The notes: generated by a model from the sequence alone, not told the origin. A DNA stretch of 64,000 nucleotides from Ricordea florida (GCA_949710005.1 OX453284.1:4742001-4806000), one strand, 5' to 3'. Shown: positions 24,241-38,000, counted from the first letter of the stretch. Translations and numbers: made by a program.

Positions 24241-25223
24241 AATCTTTCTTCCGCAGTTCACAAAAATGAAATTTTCATAGATTCACATTACTGAATAGTT
24301 TAGAAGCTGCTACTTTTATCGCCCTCCATATTTTCAATGTCACTGGCAAATGTGACGTTTTTGGCTTAATTCAGAAAGCTGTAAGTTTTTCCCCGCTGTT
24401 TTATTGTGGAGATCCAGCGAGCCTCTCATCCATAGCTAACCAGTTAAATTTCATTCTTAATTTACCATCTTTCACTAAAAGTTAATTTAACTTAATTTTT
24501 CAAGAAACAATTCTAAATGACGAGTTCAAGCTCCCATGAAACCATAAGATATTAATCGTTAAACAAAATGATGAGTAGAATCGGGCAATTTTTTAATACA
24601 AAATTTCTCTTGTGTTGCTAATGCTTTACCTTGATTAACGATCTTTCGCAGTTTTCTAACCAGCGTTTCCAAATCCTTGTTGCCTTGCCGGGAGGGCTGT
24701 AAGTAGAAACCAGCACGCGTTAAATCACTTACAATTTGAATCTGAACATGAATCTCCGAATCATCCACCCCTCCCTCAATAAAAAGTGCTGATGACTTAC
24801 TCTAAACAGGACACCTACGACAGCTAGTCCATCCGGTTTGTCCACCGCAGCTTCAAAACTTTGGTATTTTGTATTATAAAACACAAAATGGACCTATGGA
24901 ACATAGAAGTACGGCGTTGTAGAGAGTTATAGCCTATTTAGCATATTTATTTAAGCGCTAATTTTGCGCCATACAGTAAGCTACTGAACAGTACTGTGCT
25001 GTGATTCAATAGTGAGGTGTAATCACCTCCGCAGGTAGGGATCTTCCATTGAAAGTGTGCTCGGATCCCTGAAGTTTGTCACAGCCAAAGTGAAAGTGGA
25101 ACTGTTGAAGCCTAAATACTTTTTCCCCGACAGGACCCCCGGTTAGGATGGTAGCTTCTTGTGCCTCATCAATATTCAGAGTCGGAGAGTGGCCATTATA
25201 TTGGTTAAAATGCCTGAAATGGG

Positions 25224-25283
25224 ACCACCACCACCACCACCACCACCACCACCACCACCACCACCACCACCACCACCACCACC
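25224..25283 (+). repeat. (ACC)n microsatellite
   Basis: Twenty perfect ACC/CAC triplets. In one frame it reads as a poly-histidine run, but the surrounding frame shows no gene. Confidence 0.95.
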
Positions 25284-25860
25284 AAAACGTACTCGCAGCG
25301 GATTGTAGTAAACAAAAAATAGTTACATTTGACGACTTAGCTTATACTGACTTCCGATTTAACTTAGTTTTTATAATTAATTTTATTTACTGAGGTGAGA
25401 ACCGAATCGCATAACCAAACCACAGTTCAAATAAGATCAAAGTTTGCGTATAGCTGAGTTAAAGTGAGAGTGGTCTTACATTTAAAGTGGTTTGTTTAAC
25501 ACTGTGGGCCTGTTATCACTGGAATGTATTCGCAGTTATTATTTGTGCAGTAAAAAAAATTAAAGTGCTAATGATGAGACATTTTTTACCATGTAAAACC
25601 GTTTAAATTAAGATATCTTTGCACTCATTTAAGTATTTGTGCAGTGTATGTATTAAGTGTTTGTTATGATGTCAATAAAAAAAAATGTTAAAGTAAGAGC
25701 CAAATAGAATACCATCTTCCATTTTATTCTAATATTCATTAACGTTTCACTCGTAAACTATATTGGTTTAATTTGTTGTCGTGGGTGTGTTTCATGCGTT
25801 TCTTCTTGATCGTGTGATGAACCGCGTATTTGTTGCACTAAACGTTACTTCGTCTTTCAG

Positions 25861-28438
25861 GACCTGAATGGAGTCACGGGAAGACCACAAAAGACTGTAA
25901 TTACTACCATCTTAATTTGTTAGCCATAAGGATCGAGTATAATATGAAACTTTAAGAATGGCATTATCAACAGTTTGTTTGAAAACAGCTTATAAATCTT
26001 ATCATATTCTCTGTTACCGCGCTGTAAGCATTTTAGAAAGGGACCTTTGGCGGGCGATATTCGTTTTCGAATTTCGATTATTTGTTCATGCAAATCTTAG
26101 GATCATGGGAGGGGTTCCGAGTCTTAGGAATGGATAATTACCTATATCCCCAGCTAACCACCCATCAACGATAATGGCCGTTCGACGACCATCGTTAACA
26201 TGAAGCGTTTTCGATCTACTTGTAATGGTTCTATTCCAGTGAAAAGAGGAGCAAGTTCCGAGTGCCCTCACTGTTTGGCGCGAAAATTTACTAAGCATTT
26301 GGCGGTTACATGTAGTACAAGGATGCAGTGGGCCGTTTAACCAAACCAATCTTCAGAACGAACCGGTCTGGCCGGTCTGACCGGACAATGATAATCCCTC
26401 ATTTGCTTTGCTGTTTGGTCCTGGGTCCATTTGACTGTTTTAGAGGTTTCCCAGAATACGGTGTGGGAGCAACAGTCTCCAGTGAATATCAACACCAAGA
26501 AATTGACAGACGCCGATTTTGATGACGAACTTCAGATCGGTTATGACAATTCGGGTGGTATGGTCAGCGGTACTCTCGTCAACAATGCTCACTCCCCACC
26601 CTCAATATTGACTAAAGGAATTGCAGACTCACAGGGTGGTCCTGTGGGGAGTGCCAAATTCATTTTGGAGCATTTTCATTTTGGTTGCGCAAACGACCGA
26701 GGATCGGAGCACACGGTTAATAAAAGGCGTCATGCTGGCGAGGTAATGGTTTTCCGTGTCGGGTTACTTCTAGTTTTTTTTTTTGTATATGTATCTGAAG
26801 TAGAGACTCAAGACCTCGGAACGTGATGCTATCTCGATGCGTCTCTATTTTCACAAGTTCTTTGAATCTTTAACTATATATAGCTCACAAACATTAATCA
26901 TGGAACGAAGAAAAAAGACTGTAAATTCAGGACTGAAACTGAACCTAATCTAAGCTAGTAAATAGCGCTCCATCTTCAAATTATTTCGACGAGGAACTTG
27001 CCATGCTGAGACTCTAATACATCATTTTTGAGTGAGAATTTTCGGAGACCTCGCTGCAACTAAATTGATCACCTTATAAACATATCCCATTGTTCTGGCG
27101 ATTCAGAACAGACGCAAACATTCAAATGAGCCAATCAGAACAGACGCACACAGTCCAATGAACCAATCACAATGGACGTACGCACTTCAATGAAAAAATC
27201 AAAACAGACGTACATAGACCAATGAACCAATCAGAACGCCAAGCAAATACCAGTTGTTAGCGCCAAGCGCGGGAAACCGCTTGCGCGCTGGTCACGAGTG
27301 GTTTTAGTTTTAATTTTGATCGGTTTAGAAGGTGGCACGTGTATTTTGGCTTATCAGCTATCCTAGCAATGCAAACCGGAAGCAAAAGCAGACTTACTTT
27401 TGACGGTTCATTGAAATCCGCTGTCCTCTGTCGTTCCTCAAACGGCAGCATCTTGGGAGCACGCAGGGAATGCTGGTTAAAACGAAGCTTGATGGTGAAT
27501 TTGTATAACGGGGCTTCTCGCCGCAAAAGGCCTGTTCCTTGTTTTGTCAGTTTCTCTATCACCCCCATGAAACTAGTATCAAACGGACGAAGCTGTCATC
27601 TAGCAGAAGCGTTACCAAGGGTCTACCAAGGGGGACTCATTCATGTGAAGAACCTGTGACGATACACAGTACTATACTTACAAAGGCTCCCTTACCACCC
27701 CTCCCTGCCTTCAAAAAGTCCGGTGGATTGTGTTGAAGGACAATTTCTGCCAGTAATAAACAGGATTGTATAGCAAAATATTTGGCGGATGTGCCGTTTT
27801 CTTAATAGTGAAGTATAATACAATCACAATTACGATTACCGCATTGAATGTTTTTTGCTCAACCTAGGTCTTTTAATTTCCGTAATCGAAAACGGTTGAT
27901 AAACAAATGTTATGCAATGTTTTGCCATAAACCGAAAGGATGAATGGTTAAACTATGGGTGAGCAATACGGTATTTATTGCCATTTTTCGCATTTCGTAT
28001 TTTAAAATTCTTCACCAATGAACATTGCTCTCTTCTACCTTTAACTTAACTCTAATTAACTAAATTTAAACATTTCAATTTTACACAGTATCTCACTTCA
28101 TGCTTTTTTGCATAGTTTCTTGTTATATCACCTTTGCTCCTTATGGTTACTTTCCCGTTGTGGTAAAGGCGTAAATTTATGAATGAATACATAAAAATAT
28201 ACACTTGCTTTAGCCCGTATTCGCAATACAACAGATTTTGTAATATAGCAAACCATAGTTTTCTTCTGGAACAAAATTCTCAGCTGAACAAGTTTAGAAA
28301 ACTGGATAATGTCAATGCGGTGTTAAACCTGGTCTCATGTGCGACAACTTCAGGCCGATACGGCTTCTCAACGGACGCAAAGTGTTTCTCGCTTCTCAAG
28401 ATGATGATGACGATGACGATGAACAGTACTTTTATTGA
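25861..28438 (+). pseudogene. Decayed second alpha-carbonic anhydrase
   Basis: Tandem relative of the intact gene. Exon-2 equivalent 25861-25896 is again exactly 36 bp in the same phase (PEWSHGKTTKD) with a good acceptor and a GTAATT donor. Exon-3 equivalent 26419-26742 aligns from VLGPFDCFRGFPEYG through QQSPVNI, EHFHFGCAND and GSEHTVN. Its acceptor reads GG instead of AG (26417-26418), the Trp of SEW is Cys, and the frame shifts just before QQSPVNI. The exon is 324 nt against 335, not a multiple of three. Exon-6 equivalent from 27670 reads [19 protein letters not shown], then shifts frame before FLPVINR. The last exon 28284-28438 reads LNKFRKL, shifts, then gives MCDNFRPIRLLNGRKV and an acidic tail with seven Asp, ending in a stop. 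Exons 1, 4 and 5 were not found. It is not expected to make an active enzyme. Confidence 0.8.
27096..27245 (+). repeat. CCAATCAGAAC degenerate tandem repeat
   Basis: About four imperfect units of roughly 36-38 bases containing CCAATCAGAACAGACG or variants (CAGACGCACACAGTCCAATG). It lies inside the carbonic anhydrase pseudogene between the exon-3 and exon-6 equivalents. The same CCAATCA motif forms a longer array at 35455-35830. Confidence 0.6.
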
Positions 28439-28789
28439 AGGCATCGATCGCTACATCAATATTCATTGAGCTACCTGAAACTAGTTCGATAAACTTCTTT
28501 ATTGCTACTTGGAGTTCAACTATGGTAGTACAGTAGAAAATAAATCGCTTCATTTATCAATCATTTTGTCAATGTATTTGTCTCAATTACAAGTAACAAG
28601 CTAAGAATCGGCTGCAGTTTACATCACAAAAAATTTACGGATTCGCTTCATTACCGGATTCCTGTCACGTTCATTTATACAGCTGACATTACCAACTCAT
28701 TTGGTAAACCGTCTTTTGAAAACTTTTTTTAAACTTTGCGGCCGAACAGTGAAGTCCAACCTACTGTTAAGTGCGAGCAACTTTTCATT

Positions 28790-28910
28790 TTGAAATGTAT
28801 TTAATTGTATTTTTATATTTATTGTACTTTTCATTTTGAAAAGTACTTTATTGTATTTTTATATTTATTATACTTTTCACTTTGAAAAGTATTTCATTTT
28901 GAAATTTACA
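28790..28910 (-). terminator. 3' UTR hairpins and poly(A) signals of mucin-like gene
   Basis: On the minus strand, AATAAA occurs at 28818-28823 and again at 28847-28852, 340-370 bases past the TGA stop at 29188-29190. The region is built from about three units of 50-55 bases. Two contain a hairpin (ACTTTTCATTTTGAAAAGT and ACTTTTCACTTTGAAAAGT). Hairpins beside poly(A) signals may aid 3' end formation, or this may be a repeat remnant. Confidence 0.5.
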
Positions 28911-29187
28911 AGTGGCTTTATATATAAACAATGTTATAAATATACAAAACAAAAACCTACATAAACGGACCGTTTATAAGCTAAGTATTCATAAGTAATA
29001 CATAACAGTATATTGTCCAAGCTATTGTAGCTTTTATGAAACGTTCTGTGAATGTGCATTCACCGTCAATGATGTTCTAATTTTAAGATACAGTTACAAT
29101 TGATTGCAAAACCCAAAAGGGTTTTTTTATCCAACAGAACCCTTGACATCAACATCAGGGTAAAGTGATAGAAGAAAACATCTCTTA

Positions 29188-30179
29188 TCACTCAAGAAAT
29201 ACTGATTCGACTTGAGTGCTTCTCCATTGTTTCAGAACGAACTCCGTTCGCTTTCTTTGTTTTTCCAGTTGAAACAACTTTGAATTTCTTCTGTGGCGGC
29301 TGGAGAGAAAAGAAAGGCAAATAAGACAAAAGCTTACAATGTTCGTTTAATTTACCATACGAATTGTACACAGAGTAATTTTGTTCTATAAGACACTATT
29401 TAGGTTTCTAAACAGAATTCGGCTTTTATTGTGAGCAGCTATTGGTTAAGGCAAAGCGACCATTTATAAGCTATAGAAAACTAGAGGATGTACTAATACT
29501 GATGTATAAAATGAAACAGAATTTCACCTAGCTACCTATGCGACCTTTTCAGCCTAAATAATAATAATTATAATTTAAGAATATCCGATTTTGACTGTTC
29601 CCTCTGGTGCAATCTCAGTGGCAGTGAAAGAGCTAAATGAAGGTCAATTTTTAAGCACTGTGTTGACCGTTATACTGATCATGTAATTTGCACCAGGTGT
29701 CACTAATTATGTACCAAACACAGCATAACAAATAAAATAATGGGGACTACGCTGATATAAAAAATAAAATATAAAATAAAATATAAAAGCATTGTGACTT
29801 CTTCAAAAACTAGCTTCGCGAGGTTTTTGCGGGAGTCGTATTTCTAGTAATAATTATAATTTAAGAATATCCGATTTTGACTTGCCAAGTTTTAAAACAG
29901 TCAGGTTTGGAAAACATTCGATTAGATATTAGGGACCACATCTATGGGCGAAATTATCCAAGAAAAAAAAAATTGGGGGAATCGTCGTCGTTAGCTATTT
30001 TTAAAAGATATTGTGGGGGTAGTTTCTAAAGAAACTGGTCCTGAGTCGGTGGGGAATTGAAACACAAGAAATTGGGATAATCAAAACCGCAACCGGTTAG
30101 CTCAGTGGGTAGAGCACCGGACTACCGTGCGGGAGGTCGTGGGTTCAAATCCTCGACCGGACCAACACTCAGGGTCTTT

Positions 30180-30212
<33 letters not shown>

Positions 30213-30524
30213 GACATCTCCAAATGGTAAGACTTTCTAGTCTTCTCCGATAAGGACGATAAACGTAGGTCCCGTCTCACAGTACTGGTGTGGGACGTTA
30301 AAGAACCCACACACTGTTCGGAAAGAGTAGGGGACGTAGTCCCCGGTGTGATGGTCTATCACTTATTCTGTTATGGGGGCACCTGTGTATCCTACTATTC
30401 ACTCTGATAAGATTGTGAACTGCGTGGCTGCAATTTGCGCCTTAATAAGCAGTCTGACAAAGTCCCCCACAAAAAGTGTTGTAAAGCGCTTTGAGCCTTG
30501 GGATAAAGCGCTATATAAATCCTG

Positions 30525-30564
<40 letters not shown>

Positions 30565-32083
30565 GAAGTTGATAAATTTGTACCACCGCAAGGTAAACGA
30601 AAATGAGCGGTATGCTAATTTTGCTCAAGCTAGATCCACGAAGATGTTGTTAACCAGATATTGATTAGCTTAGAGAATGTTGACAGAGATTTCAAGATTT
30701 CTTACTGTACTCACCGAAGAAGAACAGAGGCAATAACTATGATTATCACAATGACCGCAATAGACACACCAATGACTATCCATCGTATTCGCGCCATTGA
30801 ATTCAAACGCTCATTGGATGTCGGACTTTGGACATCTACTTCGTGATATGCTCGGATGTTTGAAATGCGCTTGTTGATCTCGGATGAAAACCTATTTTCA
30901 GATTGTCTTAAGGCTGCCAGCAATGCACCTCGAGACATGATTATCGTTTCTTTTGTACGAGAATAGAATATCACATAAAACGCCACTACAATGTCTCCTT
31001 TGTGTTTCTTTGGGTAGCCTTCAATTATCTGTGTCCTCGCAAAGACGTTGGTCCAGCTGAAAAGACTGAAAAATGTGTGTTTTTATTAATTGTATAATTC
31101 AGTCAATTACAAACGAAACTCTATTCATTGCCCAGTTTTCTTGTAAGTATAAAAATGTAACACTACTATTAAGTAGCCTCTACTAATACGCGGCTTTCAT
31201 CATCGTTTTGGCCGCCCCAAAAAGAATTTGGCAAGATTCCGCACAGGTCCCTACTTCATTATGCATGCAGCAGATGAATTGGGGATGATTTCCGCACAGG
31301 TCCCTACTTCATTATGCATGCTGTAGTTGAATTGTCTTCGGAAGTGCGCGTGCAGACATTTCTTGTACGGTTACAGCATGCATAATAAAGTAGGGACCTG
31401 TGCGGAAATGATTCCATGAATTGTTTAGGGTAATGCACATTGTTAAGGATTATTTTCTGTTCCTTTTTTATTAACTTTCTAAAAGAACGTTTGTGAAGAC
31501 CGAACTAGAAGTAATGTTACACGTAAGAGCGAATCGGAAGTTATGCAACACGTGCGAAGTGATCGACAGTTCAAAAATAAAAGTCCCCGGATTTTGGGGA
31601 GAAGCTCTTACGCCATCAGAAAAAATTTTTTTGGTTATTTTGTATCTTTTACGGGACTTTCAATGGGAACTCTGGACTTTGTTTGGAATTGACTTGGAAA
31701 GAAAAATTTAGGAACCTAAGGAGAAACACACATGTAAACATTTCTTGTTATTGCAGAATGGAACAGTATGGCTACAGCATGCATAATGAAGTAGGGACCT
31801 GTGCGGAAATCATTCCAAGAATTTTACAACTGTTTTCACCTGTATCAATCAGCCAACATGAAAGCCTTCGTTAAGCTCAAGATACATTATTATTGGAATG
31901 CTGATATCGCTGCAAAATTATTTTGGCATCAAGGGGTAGAAGCCAGCTCTCGTTAAAAAGTTGCTCCACATACCTTTTCCCGATTTTCATATTAGCACAG
32001 TCAGTATTTCTGTTAACTTGGCAATACTGCACTGCAATCTGGGATAGTACCGTCTTGAAAGATTTGTCAAGTCCACCAGTCCA
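29188..32083 (-). CDS. SEA-like region, transmembrane helix and cytoplasmic tail
   Basis: Preceded by a Thr-rich linker exon 32407-32534 ([18 protein letters not shown]). Exon 31974-32083 ([20 protein letters not shown]) and exon 30715-31056 ([20 protein letters not shown]) together look like a SEA-type juxtamembrane domain. This is followed by [20 protein letters not shown] as a single transmembrane helix. The last exon, 29188-29299, gives a 38-residue basic tail that starts RHRRNSKLF and ends ESVFLE-stop. Phases 0-2, 2-2 and 2 agree. No GSVVV-type SEA cleavage site was seen. The tail has no obvious signalling motif beyond clustered Arg/Lys. Confidence 0.8.
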
Positions 32084-35000
32084 CTAAGAATAAAAATTGA
32101 CGAAGAGAAATTATTACAGCTTGCAGTACTGATTTATAAAATAATCCTTTTCGGAGACGCAATTGCTTCTTTCAAACCCCACATTCCTTTAACCTTAAGA
32201 GAGAGTGAAAAAGTACAATCTAATTTCTACGAATTTACAATATTTCGCCACACTTTCCAAATATCTAACTGTTCTAGCTAATTATAAAATAGTTTTCCTT
32301 GAAAAACTTTCTTGGACCGTTCCTTATACAACCCTGTAAATTACCCCTTACATGAATTAGTACGAACAACCACACAACCATATATAGAACCTGCGTACAA
32401 ACTTACCTCATACAAGTCAGTGTCCTGGATGGTCAAGACGACCACATTATCCTTCTCTACAGAGGGTATCCCATCAGTCCCTGGGAGTGTTGAAGGTGTT
32501 ATTGTAGATGTTTCAACCGTCGTCTGAGGAACTTCTGACAAAAAAAAATAAATAAAACATTTAAATTCATCAATTGCATAGGACATCAGAAAAGGGATTT
32601 CACTGGAAGATTGGTTCCCAACTGTTGTGCATATATGTTCAAAGTATAAGACGATTTTTTATTTATATTATTTCCTCTTTACTGTTCTGTGCTTTTTTTC
32701 AAAATGAGTAATAAGTAGAGACAGACCCTGACACGTGTCAGCGACTCGACGATATCCCTGCTGGCACTGACAGTAGAACGACCCTGGCGTGTTCATGCAC
32801 AGCTCCAATGGGTCTTTACAGAACAACGTATCAACCAGTGAACACTCATCAATATCTGAAAAAAAAAACCATGCAACGCTAGTTATTTCTGTTATATAAT
32901 TCTGCGCCGAGAAATAATTTTGAATTCCGGAAGTGTCTTGTACCTTCACAAGTGAAGTTATCGGCTGTAAGTTTGTACCCAGATCGACACGAACATGTGT
33001 AGCTGCCTTTGACGTTGTTGCACAACTGTGAACATTTATGTCTCTGTGTTGTGCATTCGTTAACATCTGTTGAGAAAAAGACATGTTAAGCAACACCTTT
33101 GCCAGGAAAATTTGAAACAAGTGAAATTTCCACAGTGCCGTTTTGTACCGTTGGGAAGAAGGAGAGGACACAGAGAAAAATATATCAAATAACAGACACA
33201 GTGTTTCATCACGTACCAAACACGGAGAAGAGGGTAGAAAATACGACGAGTGGCGGATTTTTTCGTCAGCATTCAAAGTGTTTGATGCTGAAACCAAATT
33301 AATTGTTAGTCGCTTCACTCACCAGCACAAGTTTTGTTGTCCTCTTTTATTTGGAATCCTTTCCAGCAAGAACATTTGGGGTTGTCTTTGTACTCGTAAC
33401 AAACCTGCTCACACCCTGCATCTGACACATTGCACCGCGAAATAGCTGTGAATTACGAGAAAACAAAGTTTCTAATATGTTGATAATATGGTAATAATAT
33501 GACGATAACAAATTTTATTATATCTCTCAGTTAGTACGCGCGCTGTGATTGATCAATTTAGCGGGCCGTACTTCACTGTACGGCCCGCTTAAGTTTGTTT
33601 TGGTCGCCAAAATGACTCCAGAGATATAATAAATATCTTATTAACCTCGTTTTCTCGCTCCGTACTGTAAAATACGGATCCTCGTTTTTTCCCGTCGATT
33701 TATGGCCCAAGCGCGAAGCGTGCGGGCCATAAATCGACGAGAAAAAACTCGGTCCGTATTTTACAGTACGGACCTCGAACTCGATTAATAAGAGATATGT
33801 ATTTCAGGAATTAAAGAACGACTAACTAGCCTTGTATCGCGAGAAAGCACAGTCTTTTTGGTAAAAATATGACGGTAACAATTGGAATTGTAGTTCAAGT
33901 GGCATTTCTCAGCAGCGTGAATCAATTGTGTTCCTACTGGGACCCATTTGTCACTGGCAGTAAAAGGATCTAAACTCGTGAATGCGGTACATTCGTAATC
34001 AAAAGAACTGAAACGATGTTTGCATGCACAAGCTAAGCGGTAAGATTTCCGCACAGGTCCCTACTCATTATGCATTCTGTAACTATACTATTTCGTTCTT
34101 CGAACACAAGAAAAATTTGCACGTGCATTACACCAGACAAGACAGCTTCAGCATGCATAATGAAGTAGGGACCCGTACGGAAATCTTGCCCAGGTCCCTA
34201 CTTCATTATGCATGCTGTAGCCGTACGGTTTCGTTCTCAGAAATGTTTGCACGCGCACTTCCCAAGACAATTCAACTACAGCATGCATAATGAGTGGGGA
34301 CCTGTGCGGAAATCTTACCAGCTAAGCTGTGATTTTTTAAGAAGCTACTGCATGATAAACGACAAGTTTTATTGCATATTTTGAATTTCATCCTACGGGA
34401 CCACACATAGACTGAGGTACTTACGAATACAGGCGGTTTCATCCGTTGGGTCAACTGTGAAACCCTCGAAACAAGAACAGTTTCGTCCTCCAGGATAATT
34501 GGTACATTTATGCATACAATCATTCGCCAGAGCACACTCGTTGACATCTAAAGAAAAATGTGTGAGTGTTGTTAGCGCGACGACGTCCTCTGATGAAAAT
34601 AAGACTCCGAGGTTTTCCTTCAAACTTTCTTTGACTGGAGAACTTACTCGAAAAACTTGCAGGCTTTTTCTTACACGTTGCGCTTTTTGTAAGACACATG
34701 GTCACATTCCAACATGACCACGTGCTAACTCCCAGGTGTTTGTCCACTGACGCTGTGTATGCTGACTTTTGGAATATTATTTGCATACGTAATATGGAAA
34801 TCATCGCGATAGTATTTTGTCCATCCGACACTGCTTCATTTTTACCTTAAGACATTTGCAATAATCGATTTGCAAATATCAGACCAAATAGGACTTGCTT
34901 TAACCAAGAAGCTCTATATATTTAAATACTGGTACTCTGTTATGGAAAAGATTGTTATTCATCGTGGTAACGTCAATGATAATATAAATTAGTTCTATGG

Positions 35001-38000
35001 TCTCATGACGGAGTCGCTTGGGTGGTGGTCGCGACGTTTCGACTGCTTACTGCTAGTCTTCTTCAGGCGATATGCATTCTATCTTTGTATTCTATCAAAA
35101 AACTCTATAGGACCTTTAACGATGGATTTTGATATTTGGAAAACAGCAGGAATAGGGCAGAAAACTGGCTCATCTCACCTCTACAGCTGGTCCAATCACT
35201 GTCAAGTTTGTATCCATGGTAACAGCTACATGTAAATGACCCAGGGGAGTTGATACATTGTTGGCTACATCCAGATGTGTTGCTATGACACTCATCAATG
35301 TCTACACAAAAAAATTGGCAATATGAATGTCTCGACGTAAATGGCAAGGAGAACTCAGTTCTTGATCTCAAGCTCCTATCTTGTCTCAAGTCAACTGATA
35401 GTTCATTGCGCGGAATCGAATATTTTGAAAGAGCAAAGACGCGCGGCCAGTTCTTTTTCTCCAATCAGACGATCGCGCGTGTGCACTGGATTCTTATTAC
35501 CCAATAAAATGTTACACCGCATTCTATCTACATTCTCCAATCAAACGCTAGCAAGCACATTTACTTCTTATTGTCCAATCAAATGCTACCGCGCAATCGG
35601 TTTGTATTCTCCAATCAAACATTAGCACGTACGTGCGTTCAATCAGTATCCTCCAATGAAATGCTCATGCGTCTGCGTTAAAATTTTACTCTCGAATCAA
35701 ATGCTTGCGCGCACTTCACTCTAGTTGTCCAATAAAAAGCTAGTTAGTCACCAATCAGAGAACAAGCCATGCACTCAATTAGGTTATTAACCAATCAAAA
35801 ACTATAGCGCTTGAACTTAATTGTTGTTTCCAATGTCTCGTACCTTGGTCTATTGTTAATTTTAATAATTGGTTAGCAACATTTCTAACAACATTTGAAG
35901 GCTCTAAGACAGGGAGGACTCTTTCTCTTATCCCGTATTATTGCTTACTAATTTTTCTCTGGAGTTACACTGCGCAGTACCGAGTTACATGTAAAAGGAA
36001 AAGAAAATTTTCTTACCATCACATATAGCTCCATCGCCGCTGTAGCCGCTAGGACAGGGGCCGCATTTATACCCCGTAATATCTGCGGGTGGGGGCAAAT
36101 CAATACAGTCTACACCAGGAAAACAGGGATTGCTGTTCTCTGTACACGCCTCCAGGTTGCTTTCACAGAACTGTCCCGTAAGTCCCGCGAGACACGCGCA
36201 AGACAGCAAAATGAACCTGGTGCCGCTGTCCCGCTGTAGTTGGACTTCTTCGTCCTCCACGCAGCTGCCGCCATTTTGACACGGGCACAGCCTGATCAGG
36301 GGGCGGAGCTCTGATGATGAGTTTTTGTTATCAGTAGCGATGAAAACTGGCTCAACCTGAAAAAGCAGTGAGGCAAATGGGATACATTTAGCACCACTGA
36401 TCATTGTTATCTCCCACAAAGTTCACTTCATAAACTTGGGTGTATATGATTGACCACTAAACATTACAAATTCTTGGCGTTTACAGGTACAGGCTTTTTA
36501 CAGTGCGATGATTTGCATACCAATCCATTTCCTTACTTACCTCGTATCTCTTAGTAATCATGTTGTAAAAATGAAATAGCATTATTATGTTCTGTTGTAG
36601 CAGAAACCAGTATATTAGACCTGAGATACTATTTAAGGCTTTGTACTGACTTTAAAGATACTGGTTTTAATTTTAGATAAAACCATGCAGTGTGCCCATT
36701 CTTTGTAAAGCTACTGAACAGTACTGTACTGTGGTACTGTTTGTTTTACTATACAGTGTGGTTCTAACCTTTTCATCTGTGGATCAAACCATGCAGTGTG
36801 ATCATTCTTTGTAAAGCTACTGAACAGTACTGTACTGTGGTACTGTTTGTTTCACTATACAGTGTGGTTCTAACCTTTTCATCTGTGGATCAAACCATGC
36901 AGTGTAACCATTCTTTGTAAAGCTACTGAACAGTACTGTACTGTGGTACTGTTTGTTTTACTATACAGTGTGGTTCTAACCTTTTCATCTGTGGATCAAA
37001 CCATGCAGTGTGATCATTCTTTGTAAAGCTACTGAACAGTACTGTACTGTGGTACTGTTTGTTTTACTATACAGTGTGGTTCTAACCTTTTCATCTGTGG
37101 ATCAAACCATGCAGTGTGACCATTCTTTGTAAAGCTACTGAACAGTACTGTACTGTGGTACTGTTTGTTTTACTACACAGTGTGGTTCTAACTTTTTCAT
37201 CTGTGGATCAAACCAGGCAGTGTAACCATTCTTTGTAAAGCTACTGAACAGTACATTAACTGTACTGTGTTTCTTTTGATGTTTCTATACAGTGTGGTCT
37301 TAATGTTCTCACCTGTGGATCAAACCAAGCAGTGTGACCATTCTTTGGAAAGCTAGAGAATAGTACTGTGGAAGTACAGTTTTTTTGTATAGGGTAGATC
37401 CAACTCTTCCATTTGCAGTGTGACCATAATATTTGTGCAATTTTTAGCCCAACTAACCTTAACAAGAGAAGATGGTTTCCATCGGACTATCAGGTTTTGT
37501 GAAGTATTCAATACCACTGCATCATTTGGAATATCTTCCACAGAAAACACGACAGCTTCGCTGGAGCTCTGTTCCGCTGTGACGTTAACTTCTACTGTCT
37601 GATTAATAGTCGCGTTGATGACGCTTGGGCCTTTGATATCAGGCGGGAAATGAGCTACGAAGGCAAGAAACAGGAACGAAATATAATGCTGTAATAATAA
37701 GATGAAGGGAAACAGAATACAGATTGTAAAATGATCAAGATGGTATATGTTGAGCCCAGAACATTTGTGAACGATCTATCAGTTTTCGGCCATCTTAATT
37801 ATTTCAGGCCTTTTCACTTAGAGTATGCAGGATGTTTGTCCGATGAATCTAGTTTAATGGCCTTTCTCCCACGAGTCTCCTATAGCTCAGTGGTAGAGCG
37901 TCCAACTGACTAGTAATGAAGTCAGTAATGGGGAGGTCGTAAGTTCATCTGCTATTGAATGACCTCGGATTTGCTTTTCCCAAGTTTGCCTGACACAATG

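Larger units (their letters stand above)
21780..25850. other. Intergenic region, no recognised gene
   Basis: Mostly AT-rich DNA with no host gene I can name. It includes a tRNA-like SINE head near 24120, a single divergent copy of the 106-bp satellite motif near 24970 (GCTACTGAACAGTACTGTGC), a (CAC)n microsatellite, and an exon-like open stretch at 22590-22980 listed separately. Confidence 0.5.

Noticed and set aside
25148-25393. Protein with a 19-His run
   Set aside because: The frame is only a (CAC)n microsatellite with unrelated flanks and no splice or family evidence.
27257-27659. Overlapping ~105-aa frames on both strands
   Set aside because: No family motif and no splice context; the region interrupts the carbonic anhydrase pseudogene and looks like inserted repeat DNA.
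30090-30165. Functional tRNA gene
   Set aside because: A and B boxes are present, but anticodon and T stems do not pair and a SINE body plus (ATC)n tail follows.
32668-33318. 216-aa minus-strand open frame read as one exon
   Set aside because: It reads through an intron; the real content is two EGF exons (32944-33066 and 32727-32855) with splice sites between them.
36679-37400. Possible CRISPR-like array
   Set aside because: Units of 106 bp are repetitive along their whole length with no unique spacers, in a eukaryotic intron; it is a satellite.
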